Of a stretch of DNA of 58,519 nucleotides, positions 1-9,500 are shown piece after piece (positions within the stretch are counted from its first letter, which is position 1; every line of letters begins with the position of its first letter). The position numbers were made by a program, and so were the translations under genes. The notes below the pieces were generated by a model that worked only from the letters and a program-made list of their open reading frames with translations, was not told where the DNA came from and did no database searches. The DNA is taken from positions 1 through 58,519 of the forward strand of contig CBFFRQ010000208.1 of NCBI GenBank assembly GCA_965644315.1. Reading direction: 5' to 3'. The DNA comes from Caecitellus pseudoparvulus (Eukaryota; Bigyra: Bicosoecida).

Positions 1-220
1 GCTGCAGCACGTGCAGTCGAGGCAAGGCGGTGAGCTTTCCACTGCATTTTTAGCGGTTTCCTACCAAGTAGTGCTTCAAGAAACTAGTGCAGTTTCCAGT
101 TTTAAGTGATCATCGTGCGTCGGTGCACGTGCGCACGCAAAGGGCTGTTCAAGGCGGTGGCGCAAGTAGTAGGCGAGGGAGCTGGCCAGGAGGCAACCTG
201 TGGTGTCAGCCCTCGCGCTG

Positions 221-1756
221 ATGACAACACCCATGGGAGCGACGCCTGAGAAAGCAGAGGACTCCCAGTCAACAGAGCGCCCAGCTTTTGCCTTGCATTG
301 CTGCCTGCAGCCCCACTCTCTCTGTCGGGGCGTGCCGCGCAAGCTGCAGTGTTCGACGCCACCAAAACTTTGCGTCTCGGGCCGAGTATTACTGGTGCTG
401 CAACTACTCCTGGCCTTTGGCTCCTGGCATGCGTTTCGTAACTGGCCCAGTACCTTGCCGCGGTTGCATGCCTCCAGTGCCGGCCTTCGGGGAATCCCTG
501 AGTCGATAGGGTTTGCCTTCACCCCGACGACGCCTGGCGTGTACGCGTGGGACAGCCTTCCCCCGCCACTGAGATGCAGCTTGCAGACTGCAGTGCAGGG
601 GCACCCCGGACATGCCCCCTTAGTGTACACTGTGCAGTCATTTGCAGGGGGAGTGGGTGACCGCGTGCGCGGCCTGGCTGTGGGAGCCTACCTCGCCCTT
701 GTGACGCAGCGCCGGCTGGTGGTGGCCGCCGACGCGCTGCGCACGAGCATGACCAACCCACCACAGCACCAGCCCACTGTGACATCAGCGTGGGGCACGG
801 GGCCGTACATCGTCGCTCGCCCGGAGGCGTTGCCGGCCGGGGAAGGGGGCGGGCCAGGCAAGCTCAGGCCTTGCCTGGCTCATCCCGACATCATGCGCAC
901 GTTGCAGGCAGAGCAGGATGGAGGAGCGAGCAAGCACACCCCTCTGCACTTCAGCACTGGATGTATGCTTGATCGACGCTTGCTCACGGCCGAGCCGTGG
1001 CTGCCGCCCAGCAACGGAAGCTCAGCAGGTGACTGCAGCTGGCAGTGGGCTGCAGCTCAGTTGCTGAAGCACTGCGCACATGACCGCCAGTATGCGTGTG
1101 GGGCGGCCCTTCTGCACGCTGCATGGGGTAGTCAACGTGCAAGCACCAGCAACGTGCATTCTCTCGTAGCAGTGCAGAGCCTGTTCGCCGCGTGGCAGGG
1201 CAGTTTCGGGGAGTCAGAGTACGCTGCACTGCACATGCGGGCTGGCGGGGGCAGCTTGGACCTGCTGTCTTCACAAGGGGAGCCTGTGCAGGTGCCGGCT
1301 CTGCCATACTTCGACGGCTACGCCAACGGCCTGGCGAAAGCCTGGCTCGTTGCTCTGCGGGCAGCGGCGGCGGGGCTGGGCGACAGCGCTTGCCGTCACA
1401 AGCTTGCCATCGTCACCGACTCCATGCGCTTCCGGGCAGAGGCTGCCGGCGTGTTGTGGGACAAGGCCACAGTGCAGGCCTGCTGCCAGACCCCCCTGCA
1501 CGTCAGTCGCACAGCCGGACTGCGGCAGGCTGAGGTTGATGCGGAGCGGCAGGTGTTCATGGACTTGTTCTTCATGAGCCGTGCCCGAGTCCTCTTCACG
1601 ACGCAAGGCGGCTTTGGCATGCTGGGGGCCTCCTTCCTCAGCTGGAACCCCCCCCCGTCGCACAGCTGTGCTGAGGAGGCCTGTGTGAATGCCACGGCCT
1701 CGGCGCTGTTGGGGGAGCTGGGGTGTGACGGCGTGGGCGCAGCTGAGGGGGCCTGA
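221..1756 (+). CDS. Fucosyltransferase-like type II membrane glycosyltransferase
   Basis: A single-exon frame of 511 residues from the first in-frame ATG at 221; an earlier GTG is ignored because the host is eukaryotic. A short cytosolic N-terminus is followed by one hydrophobic segment (about residues 50-68, rich in V and L). This is the layout of a Golgi type II enzyme. The catalytic part has GGVGDRVRGL (about 145), resembling the GDR-G loop of GDP-fucose enzymes. It also has ALHMRAGG, resembling the H-x-R-x-G motif of alpha-1,2/1,6 and protein O-fucosyltransferases. Near the end are VTDS and a D-FFMSRA-LFTTQGGFG stretch that fits the family's C-terminal nucleotide-sugar site. I infer transfer of fucose or a related sugar to glycans in the Golgi lumen. 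The acceptor cannot be predicted. A related GT-B enzyme is the alternative. Confidence 0.6.
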   Translation: MTTPMGATPEKAEDSQSTERPAFALHCCLQPHSLCRGVPRKLQCSTPPKLCVSGRVLLVLQLLLAFGSWHAFRNWPSTLPRLHASSAGLRGIPESIGFAFTPTTPGVYAWDSLPPPLRCSLQTAVQGHPGHAPLVYTVQSFAGGVGDRVRGLAVGAYLALVTQRRLVVAADALRTSMTNPPQHQPTVTSAWGTGPYIVARPEALPAGEGGGPGKLRPCLAHPDIMRTLQAEQDGGASKHTPLHFSTGCMLDRRLLTAEPWLPPSNGSSAGDCSWQWAAAQLLKHCAHDRQYACGAALLHAAWGSQRASTSNVHSLVAVQSLFAAWQGSFGESEYAALHMRAGGGSLDLLSSQGEPVQVPALPYFDGYANGLAKAWLVALRAAAAGLGDSACRHKLAIVTDSMRFRAEAAGVLWDKATVQACCQTPLHVSRTAGLRQAEVDAERQVFMDLFFMSRARVLFTTQGGFGMLGASFLSWNPPPSHSCAEEACVNATASALLGELGCDGVGAAEGA

Positions 1757-1936
1757 GCCAAGCATCTCCCCGGTGCAGTGACAGTTGCAGTTTTGACACA
1801 CTTCAAATGCACGATTCCCCCTCCTGCTGTGGCTTCCCTCCCAGGGCTTGACGGTGACAGGCTCCACACTCTGCTGCACCCCGCAGGAAAGGGGTCTTGT
1901 CTGTGCCTTACCCGCCGACGGCCCCAGCTGTGCACC

Positions 1937-2487
1937 ATGGCGTTGGCCATTGTGCGATTCGCATCAGCTGCGTGAGTTCATGCTGCCATGTCGCTGTGCT
2001 GGCAAGCTTCCGCTGCTCACAGCGCCAGTGCCCTGCGGAATTCGCAGTGTGGTCAGCACTCCTTCACACGCGATGCCAGCGCTGCACATTGCTGCGTCGC
2101 TTGGGCGGCCAGTGGCCGACGAACAAATTCGCTTCAAGTACAAGGTGCGCCCACTGCAGCATCGATGTGTGGCTTGTGAGCCTGCTCTCGGTCATCTCCC
2201 CCTGCCTGGCTTTCGTTTCCAGCTCAAGACTCGCAAGGGCGCTGCCAAGCGCTTCAAAGTTACGCCTTCGGGGCACTTCAAGCACAGCCATGCCTTCCGA
2301 GGACACTTGATGTTGACCAAGGAACGCAAGCGCGTGAACGCGCTGGGAGAGACGAGCTACGTCCACAACACGAACGTGCGTGAAGCGCTTGCGCACTCTG
2401 CGCGGCGCCCGCTTGACGCCACGTCGTCCCTCTCCACAGCGAAAGGCCGTTGCACGTATGCTGGGTGTCTCAGCGACGCGGCGGTGA
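1937..2487 (+). CDS. MRPL35: Mitochondrial (or plastid) ribosomal protein bL35, four exons
   Basis: Reconstructed by splicing: exons 1937-1971, 2048-2144, 2223-2375 and 2440-2487. All three introns are GT-AG (76, 78 and 64 nt) and all phases agree, giving 110 residues. The mature part begins LKTRKGAAKRFKVT and continues through a basic HAFRGH segment to YVHNTN/RKAVARML, the bL35 signature. The length (about 65 aa after the leader) is right for the family. The first 44 residues (MALAIVRFASAAVV...) are rich in A, R and S without acidic residues at the start, as in a mitochondrial presequence; a plastid is possible. The protein sits in the large subunit of the organelle ribosome. A 323-aa frame across this locus simply reads through introns and is not the product. 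Confidence 0.85.
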
Positions 2488-2910
2488 CGTGTCTCACGGA
2501 GGCGTGGTGTGAAGGAGTGGCTGTGCTTGGCGGCGAAGCCGCGGGGTCATGCCAACCTAGTGTCCTCAAGGACAAGCCTCTGCTTGGCTGGCCGCAGTTC
2601 ACAAAGTGCAGCTGCTGTGGTTGGGTGTTTGAAGGGCAGGTGGTCTACCGCAGTGGCGTGCCCGGCACCGGGGCTCCCTGGCGAACTTGCCTCTGCATCC
2701 ATGGACCCTGCGCAATTCACAACCCGATCACGACAGCGCCAGTGCAGCGACGTATCTTTCATCAGACGCCTTCCTCCTGCAGCGTAGGTAGCCTGCATTA
2801 TCGCAGGCGACACAGCTGAGCGATAAGGCCATCAACAGGAGGCTGAGTGGCCAGCTGGAACGCCAGGCGCTCGGCAGCAAAGCTGTGCTCGGCAGCAGAG
2901 TGAATCAAGC
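2488..2910. other. Intergenic, bL35 3' end to CDPK 5' end
   Basis: About 420 nt between two same-strand genes. I see no convincing coding exon, repeat or RNA gene. It presumably holds the bL35 3' UTR and the kinase promoter and leader. Confidence 0.5.
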
Positions 2911-4998
2911 ATGGGTTGCTCCAGCAGTAAGGCAACTGTGGTGGCTGGGAGTGAGCCTGGCCACCCGCAGGCCACTTCAGACGGTGCGTGCGGGGATTGG
3001 TGAGCGTTTCTGCCCGGCGTCGCAGCAACTGTTGTACCTGCACCAGCTGCTTGCACTGCGTGGTCTTCACGGCACCAGCAGCACCGTGCCATTCAGAACG
3101 CCTGCATGTGTGTCAGTGTGCTCGTTTGGTCGCTGTTCTCGCTTGCCCTTCTGCTGGCCTCGCACATCTCACGCCTGGTCCACCAACGCAGACACAACTG
3201 GCGGCTCGGTCGCCTCCTCCAAGCCCAAGCGCCACAGTGGCGCTCGTGTGACGTTTTCTGAGGGAACAGACGACAAATCACAGGAAAAGACGAGCACGAG
3301 TCCGCCAGGTGGCGCTGCAGGCTCGTCGCTGGCCGCTTCCATGGCCATGTCTGGGTCTGGCTCTCGCGCCCTGCACGAGGAGGAAGGCAAGGGGGAGGGC
3401 GGCAGCGGCAGCGGTGGGGGGGGCAAGTGGATCCCCGAAGCCTCCACGTCAGGGGAGGGCGAGCCCCGCAGACGGGATGACTGGCCGGCCCTGCGCACGA
3501 CGTCCAGTTTCGGGCGGGAGTACACCGTCGGCACGGTGCTGGGCAAGGGGTCGTTTGGGGAGGTGTTTGTGGCGACCAAGGTGGCGGATGGTGTCAAGTA
3601 CGCCGTCAAGAAGATCAAGCCCGCCAAGCGCAGCGGGGAAGGCATCGGCTTCGACAGCACATCCCTCGCCCACGACAGGGAGGCTGCCAACCGGGAAGCC
3701 GCCCTCATGAAGCGCGTGGCGGGGCACAGCAGCGTCATCTCCATCACAGACCACGTGCAAGACGACGCCTTCGTGTACATTGTCATGGAGCACTGCGCGG
3801 GAGGTGACCTCATGAAGTACATCCTCAACTGCCACAGGTTCGTGGGGACGCCCCTCGCGCCCAGCAGGCCGCTCCGCAGCACTCAGACGCCCCCCGCCCG
3901 CTGCGCAGTTTTTCAGAGCAGGTGGCGGCGTTTCTCTTTCGGCAGATGTTGCTGGGCGTGTCGCACTGTCACGAGCGTGGCGTGGCGCACCGAGACATCA
4001 AACCCGACAACTTTCTGTTCAAGGCCACTGAGGGCGAGGCAGTGCTGAAGTTGGCGGATTTTGGACTCAGCACGCGTGTGAATGGGCCAGACGACATCAT
4101 TACAGATGCCGTCGGCTCTGCCTTCTTCATCGCACCGGAGGTGTTCCGCCGGAAGTACACTCTGGCGTGCGATGCGTGGAGCCTGGGCGTGTTGCTGTAC
4201 CTCATGCTGTCGGGCACAGTGCCGTTCGGAAGCAAGGCGACCACGCCACAGGAAGTGCACCACAGCATCAAGCACGACGAACTGTCATTCTCCTCCCCCG
4301 CTTGGGCGCGTGTGTCCTCCCCCGCCCGGGAGCTCGTGGCTGGCCTGCTGGAGAAAACAGTGTGGAAGCGGTACACCCTGGCCCAGGCCCTGGCACACCC
4401 GTGGGTATCTGACCCCACCACAGCGCCTGCTGCGCCTCTGGACCGTTCTGTCATCGACTCCATGTACCGCTTCAACGCGCGCAACCGTCTGCGGCGTGAG
4501 GCGCTGAAGCTGGTGGCCAGCACACTATCCGCTGCCGATGTGCAGAAGCTGCGGCAGCAGTTCCTGGAAATGGACACTGACACGGACTTGAAGGTCAGCG
4601 TGGGGGAGCTACAGGCGGCGCTGAAGAAGATCGGCATGGCTGCGACAGCTGAGCAGGTGTCGGCCATGGTGGCACGCCTGGACACGGACTCTGACGGCGT
4701 CATTGACTTGGAGGAGTTCCTGGTGGCCACGACTGAGATGCAGATGCTGGCGCACCAGAACAGCGTCTACTGGGCCTTCAAGCAGTACGATGCCGACGGG
4801 GACGGGCAGATCACTGTGGATGAGCTGCGGGCAGCATTTGCGCGCCTGGGTGAGGGCACGGCTCGCGACGAGGAGGCGAAGCTGGAGGAGTACATTGCTG
4901 AGGCGGACCTGGACGGCGACGGCAAGGTGTCGTATGAGGAGTTCCTGGCCATGCTGGTCCCCGAAGACATCAAGTTCAGGTCCATCCAGTTCACGTGA
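2911..4998 (+). CDS. Calcium-dependent protein kinase (CDPK), N-myristoylated
   Basis: Exons 2911-2983, 3192-3837 and 3909-4998 (introns 208 and 71 nt, GT-AG, phases 1 and 2) give 602 residues. The start is chosen because it yields MGCSSSK, a classic N-myristoylation plus palmitoylation signal placing the enzyme on membranes. A low-complexity Ser/Gly region (to about 200) precedes the kinase domain: GKGSFGEV glycine loop, AVKKIK lysine, HRDIKPDN catalytic loop, ADFGLS, and APEV in the P+1 region. After a junction region come four EF-hands: DTDTDLKVSVGE, DTDSDGVIDLEE, DADGDGQITVDE and DLDGDGKVSYEE. The first has L instead of G at loop position 6. This is the complete CDPK layout known from plants, green algae, alveolates and stramenopiles. 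Ca2+ binding to the C-terminal hands is known to relieve autoinhibition. Confidence 0.9.
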
Positions 4999-5409
4999 GG
5001 CTGGCGCGAACCCAGGAGGGAGCACCCGCTCGCGCGCCTCCATGGCGCTGGGCCTGTGCTAAGAGGGTCACTTGCCACTGCCGTGCCACAATTCAAATCA
5101 GTGTGCTGGATTTGCGGTACCCCTACCCGCCCCCTCCAGTACAAGGCCGCCACTCCCCCTTGCGCAAGCCAGGCTGGGTTGAGGACAGCGGAGGCCACGT
5201 GACGCTCACTGCACCGCTGCGTCTGCGTCCTTTCTGCGCGGTGGCGCTGGCAACAAAAATCACAGTGTATACCCTCCAGTGCTAGCTGTATTACGTGCTC
5301 CCTGACAGAGCACGCGCAGTTCCTGTGAGCAACTGTCGCACGCCGTTGAGAGGCTTGCGGAATTTGGCGCTGTCCAACGGGCCACGCTGACCCCCTGCCA
5401 ACGCTCAGC
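4999..5409. other. Intergenic, CDPK 3' end to SYS1 5' end
   Basis: About 410 nt between two + strand genes. No exon, RNA or repeat is recognisable. Confidence 0.5.
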
Positions 5410-6574
5410 ATGGCGAGCGGAAGGCTGTTCGGAAACGAGGGCTGGAATCCCACCGTCATTCTGGGGCGCATAGGAGCACTGCAGCTGGTGTTCTATACAT
5501 CGTACTACACCGCTCTGGTCATCCTGGCTATGTGCCTGGGCACTTCCCTGCACCCTGACTACATGCTGCGCGGTGACAGTGTCACTGTCCTGACATCGTT
5601 TGGCTGGGCTGGGGTCATTGCCTGGTTCGTTGCAGACATCGTTTGGTGCGTGCCCACCGCTGCGATGCAGGCCTTCGAGCGCTGCACACTGCGCCTCTCG
5701 CCCTTCACAGCGCACTGAGCATGCCGTACATTGTCGTGCGCGCCAAGCGGTGCTGGGATTATGCCGTGACAACGCTCTTCCTTCACCTCGTTGTGTCCTG
5801 CCTCTACGGTGGCTTCCCCACTGGCTGGACGTGGTGGCTCGTGTCCCTTGTGTCCTTTGTCGTCACCACTGCCCGTGCGTTGCTTGCGCTGCCCTCTCCT
5901 GCTGCTGGAGCTTGCCTCGGCGCGCCACATCCAGAGCTCCAACCGCCGCCCGCCTCACAGTTGGGGAGTACACATGCATGCGATTCGAAATGATGGACAT
6001 CGGGGTCGATGAGATGTTGGGCCGGGGTGCCAGCGGCGCTTCGGCGCCTCGTGCTCCTGAGCCCCCAAGTGCCTCCGCAAGGGGCACAGGCACAGGCAGG
6101 CCTGCGTATACCGCAAAGGATCGGGGGTCACCGAATTCTTCACACGGCGAGGCGGCAACCCTGTCAGCTTCCATGGAAGGCGTTCCTTTGCTGCGCGCCA
6201 GGTCAGCTGAGCGGACTCCCGCAACTCCTCCCTCCCGCATGGTGCTGGAGTCAGCTGGAAGGCTGGGCAGTCCCCAAAGCACCACGCACGAGGACGCGCC
6301 TCCCGGTGTTGTGGCTGAGCGATCCCTGTCCGAACCCAGCATTACGACGCACGAGCAGCACGCTGGGGCTGGCAGCCTGGGGTCAGCTCATGCGGACGAA
6401 CGGCACGTGTTGGCTTCACGGGAAATGTCGTTGCCGGTGGCCCCCAGCCCCATGTCCAAGGCTCTGGGTCTGTCTGCAAAGCTCGCGGCAGAGTCTGGTC
6501 GTTTCCCCCACACCCCTGGCAGTGTCGCCAGCGCTTCATCCTCCAGCAGGCAGCGCACGGTGGGGGCAGAGTGA
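5410..6574 (+). CDS. SYS1: SYS1-like Golgi membrane protein with long C-terminal tail
   Basis: Exons 5410-5645, 5711-5874 and 5961-6574 (introns 65 and 86 nt, GT-AG) give 337 residues. The N-terminal part W-NP-VILGRIGALQ, four hydrophobic segments, RAKRCWDYAVT, the tryptophan-rich GWTWWLV and GEYTCMR match the SYS1 order closely. Splice sites were set by this match. SYS1 is known to recruit Arl3/ARFRP1-type GTPases to the trans-Golgi. Metazoan SYS1 ends shortly after the GEY-CM-R motif (about 155 aa). Here about 190 further residues follow, rich in Ser, Pro, Ala and Glu and probably disordered and cytosolic. The stop lies 1 nt from the stop of the convergent gene. Confidence 0.8.
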
Positions 6575-6575
6575 C

Positions 6576-9500
6576 TCACACCAGCTGCGCACAGGCTGTC
6601 ATGAACTCGTTGAAAGAGATTTCCCCATCTCCATCGGAGTCCATGAACTCCATGATTGCGAGCGCCTTGTGTTCCGGTACCCCCCCGTCGAAGAGCAGGC
6701 GCAGTGTTTCCTCAGGGCTGAGCAGACCGCTCTCATCCTCGTCTGCTTCGTGGAATGCGGCCCGCAAGTCAGCCAGCTGCCCCAGAAAGGACGTGTCGTC
6801 TTGCTCTGGCTCCTCCAAGTCGTCTGTTAGGTGAACTGCTCCATCCGGGCTCCCTGCGGCGGCAGCTGCAGCCAGCCTCTGCGTTACGCTGCTACTTCTG
6901 CCCGCCTCCTCCCTGACTGGAATGCCTGCGCGCCGAAGGGACAGCGCCGAGCTGCGTTGGCGCAGTGCGCGGGTGGTCGCTGCATCCAGGTAGCTCTCTG
7001 ACGTTTCATCCACGAGAGCCGTGGTGAGCTCCAATACCTCGATGAAAGCAGTGAGGAAGGGAACCCCCGCGAATGCAGGATCCTGCAGCAGCAGCATGGC
7101 CATGCGTGCCTGGGCTTCGAAGAACTCAAGGAGGGTCAGGACACGGTGGCTTGACGAAGCTGCTTGTTCGTCTTCGACGAGGCCCTTGGACCAGTTGAAG
7201 GCCACCTTTGCGTCGTGCTCCGAGACTTGAAGCCCCCCCCCTTCGGACCCCAGGATGCCGCTGAGCTCCAGCAGGTGGATCCAAGAAATCATGTCCATGC
7301 CATCGTATGCCTTGCTCGCGCAGTCAATGACAGGCGGGCACTGGAAACGACCGTACAACTTCTTGAGCAGTGGCAGGTACTGCTTGATGGTCAAGTCGAC
7401 CTCCTCCGTCCACAAGGTGGTCTCCCGGAAGCCTTCGTCCACGACCAGCCGATCGTAGCGGCAGGCAGGGCGAAGGTGCTGTGCCAGGCAGGCTTCCAGC
7501 GCCTCTGCACCCCTCGTCGTCCCCTTGAAGTCCGGAAACAGCAGCAGCGAAAGCCGAACCATTGCCTCGATAAACTCATGTCGGCACAAGGCCCTGTAAG
7601 GGTTGTTTTTCCCTGTCTCTGCTTTGATGTCGGATGCGATAAATACGCGGTCCGTGTCGGCGGGGGAGACGTCCGTCCGGCTCTCCGCGGCTGAGGAGCA
7701 AATAGCCCCATCTGCAACCAGCTGCCGCATGCCCCCCCATGAGACGTTGAAGAAATCCTTGGCTCCGCCCCTGCCCGCACCAGCCAAGCAGTAGAACTTG
7801 AACATGGACACGATCACAGCGTAGTTGGCTTCCACGACCGCCTTGACCGCCTCCACGGCTGCTTCGCTCTTCAGCAGTGCCTGCAGGCGGGAACCGATTG
7901 CGGAGAAGTCCGAGTTAACGCTTCGCTTGGTCAGCTCTGCAGCAGCCTGCGCAGCCCCCTTGAAGATGCTGTTGTCAACACTCCACTTGATGCGGGCCTT
8001 GTACCCGCCCACCAGGTCGTCCCCGCCTTGCCGTGGCAGAATTGCCCCACCCTCGTAACTAGCCAGGAGCGTGCCCGGTTTCTGGGGCAAGAAGCTCGAT
8101 ATCGGCTCTTGTCTTGTTCTGTCTTGAGCATGCTGCCTCGATGCCTGGGAAAGCTCCGACCTGCCAGCGCTGGAGCTGCCTGCAGTCCCCGCAGCAGGAG
8201 AAGCGAGGGGGGACGCGATGGAGCTGGCCAAAGCAACCATGGACACTCTTCGAGCCCGGGGTTGAGTTCGGGTGCTTCGCCTACGGTGCGGGGATTCTGA
8301 AAGGACAGCCAGCTTGCTCCTTGACCTGGACAACTTGCCCCACCCCGAGTCGGAGCGGTGGATCCTGCTGCGACTGGTTGACGCCTTCCCCTGACTTTCC
8401 ATGGCCGCCCACTGCCGCCTCATGGCGCCCTTTGCGTACTGGTGTCGCATGGTCATGACTTGGTGCGGGCCGGCTTCAGCGAGGGCGGAGGCCGCAGACA
8501 CCGATATGCTGCTGCCTGCCTGCCCTGCCGCGGCAGCTTTCCTGTGCGTTCTGACTGCGCGCTGCAGCTGGGACAGGGGGCTTTGCATCATGTTCAGGAA
8601 GTCCACTCCTGCTGGCAAGTACCCTTTTGACTGCGAGTCGCCTTGGCTGGACAGGTGCTCAAGGACCCGACTCACTGAGCTGCCTGCTGACCGATCGTAC
8701 TTGGACGCTGCAAGCACGACACTCATGTCCATGCCAGCTCGGAGCTTGCCATCGACAATGAAGCAGAAGAAGAAGGCCCGACTTGGCACCATGCGGTCCA
8801 GCGTAAATGTGGACCCAGTCTCTAACGGCTGCATGAGCTGGGGCACCCAGTTGTCAAAGGACGTCACGAGCATGACATGCTGTCTTGCCACTGGCCCAGA
8901 AACGGGGGCTTGGTACTTGAACGTGAAAGGGCGCCAACATCCACACGCCCAGCAGTGACACCTGGACTCCGCGATACCGGCGGAGATTTTGCCCAAAGCC
9001 CGCAGCATGGCCTCAGCCCGCACTGTCAGCCTGCCCTTGCAAGCCTTGATCAGCTCCTCCACATCCCCGCTACACCCCGTCTTGCTGCCCAGCAGGGTAT
9101 GATTCTCATTGGAATGCACAATAGCAAGCTCAGACGCCGAGAGCGAGTCATGGCCCATGCTTGCGGCGCATGCCTCAAACCAGCGTGTGATGGCCGGGTG
9201 CAGAGTGACCTTCCCGTCCATGATGAGGATTGGCCTGTGCTCCTGGGTCCGCGCCTCTTCTGCCAGCTTTTCCTCAAGAGGTTTACGCTGAGAGGAGTGG
9301 GCCGTGTGCTTCTTCCTACCAGCGGCAGCAGCACCCTCTCCGCCCCCTGCCGTTGCCGGTCTGGAATCGTCGCTTGCCTCAAGTCCGGGCACGGCAGAGG
9401 CACGCAGGAATGAGCGAAGGAGCAGGTCGGTCGCTTCACGATTGAGACTGTCACTGCTGGGGTGGTCGATGAACGCCGGAATGACGAAGCCACGCGCGTC

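Noticed and set aside
1848-2819. 323-aa + strand ORF
   Set aside because: Reads through bL35 introns and past its spliced stop at 2487.
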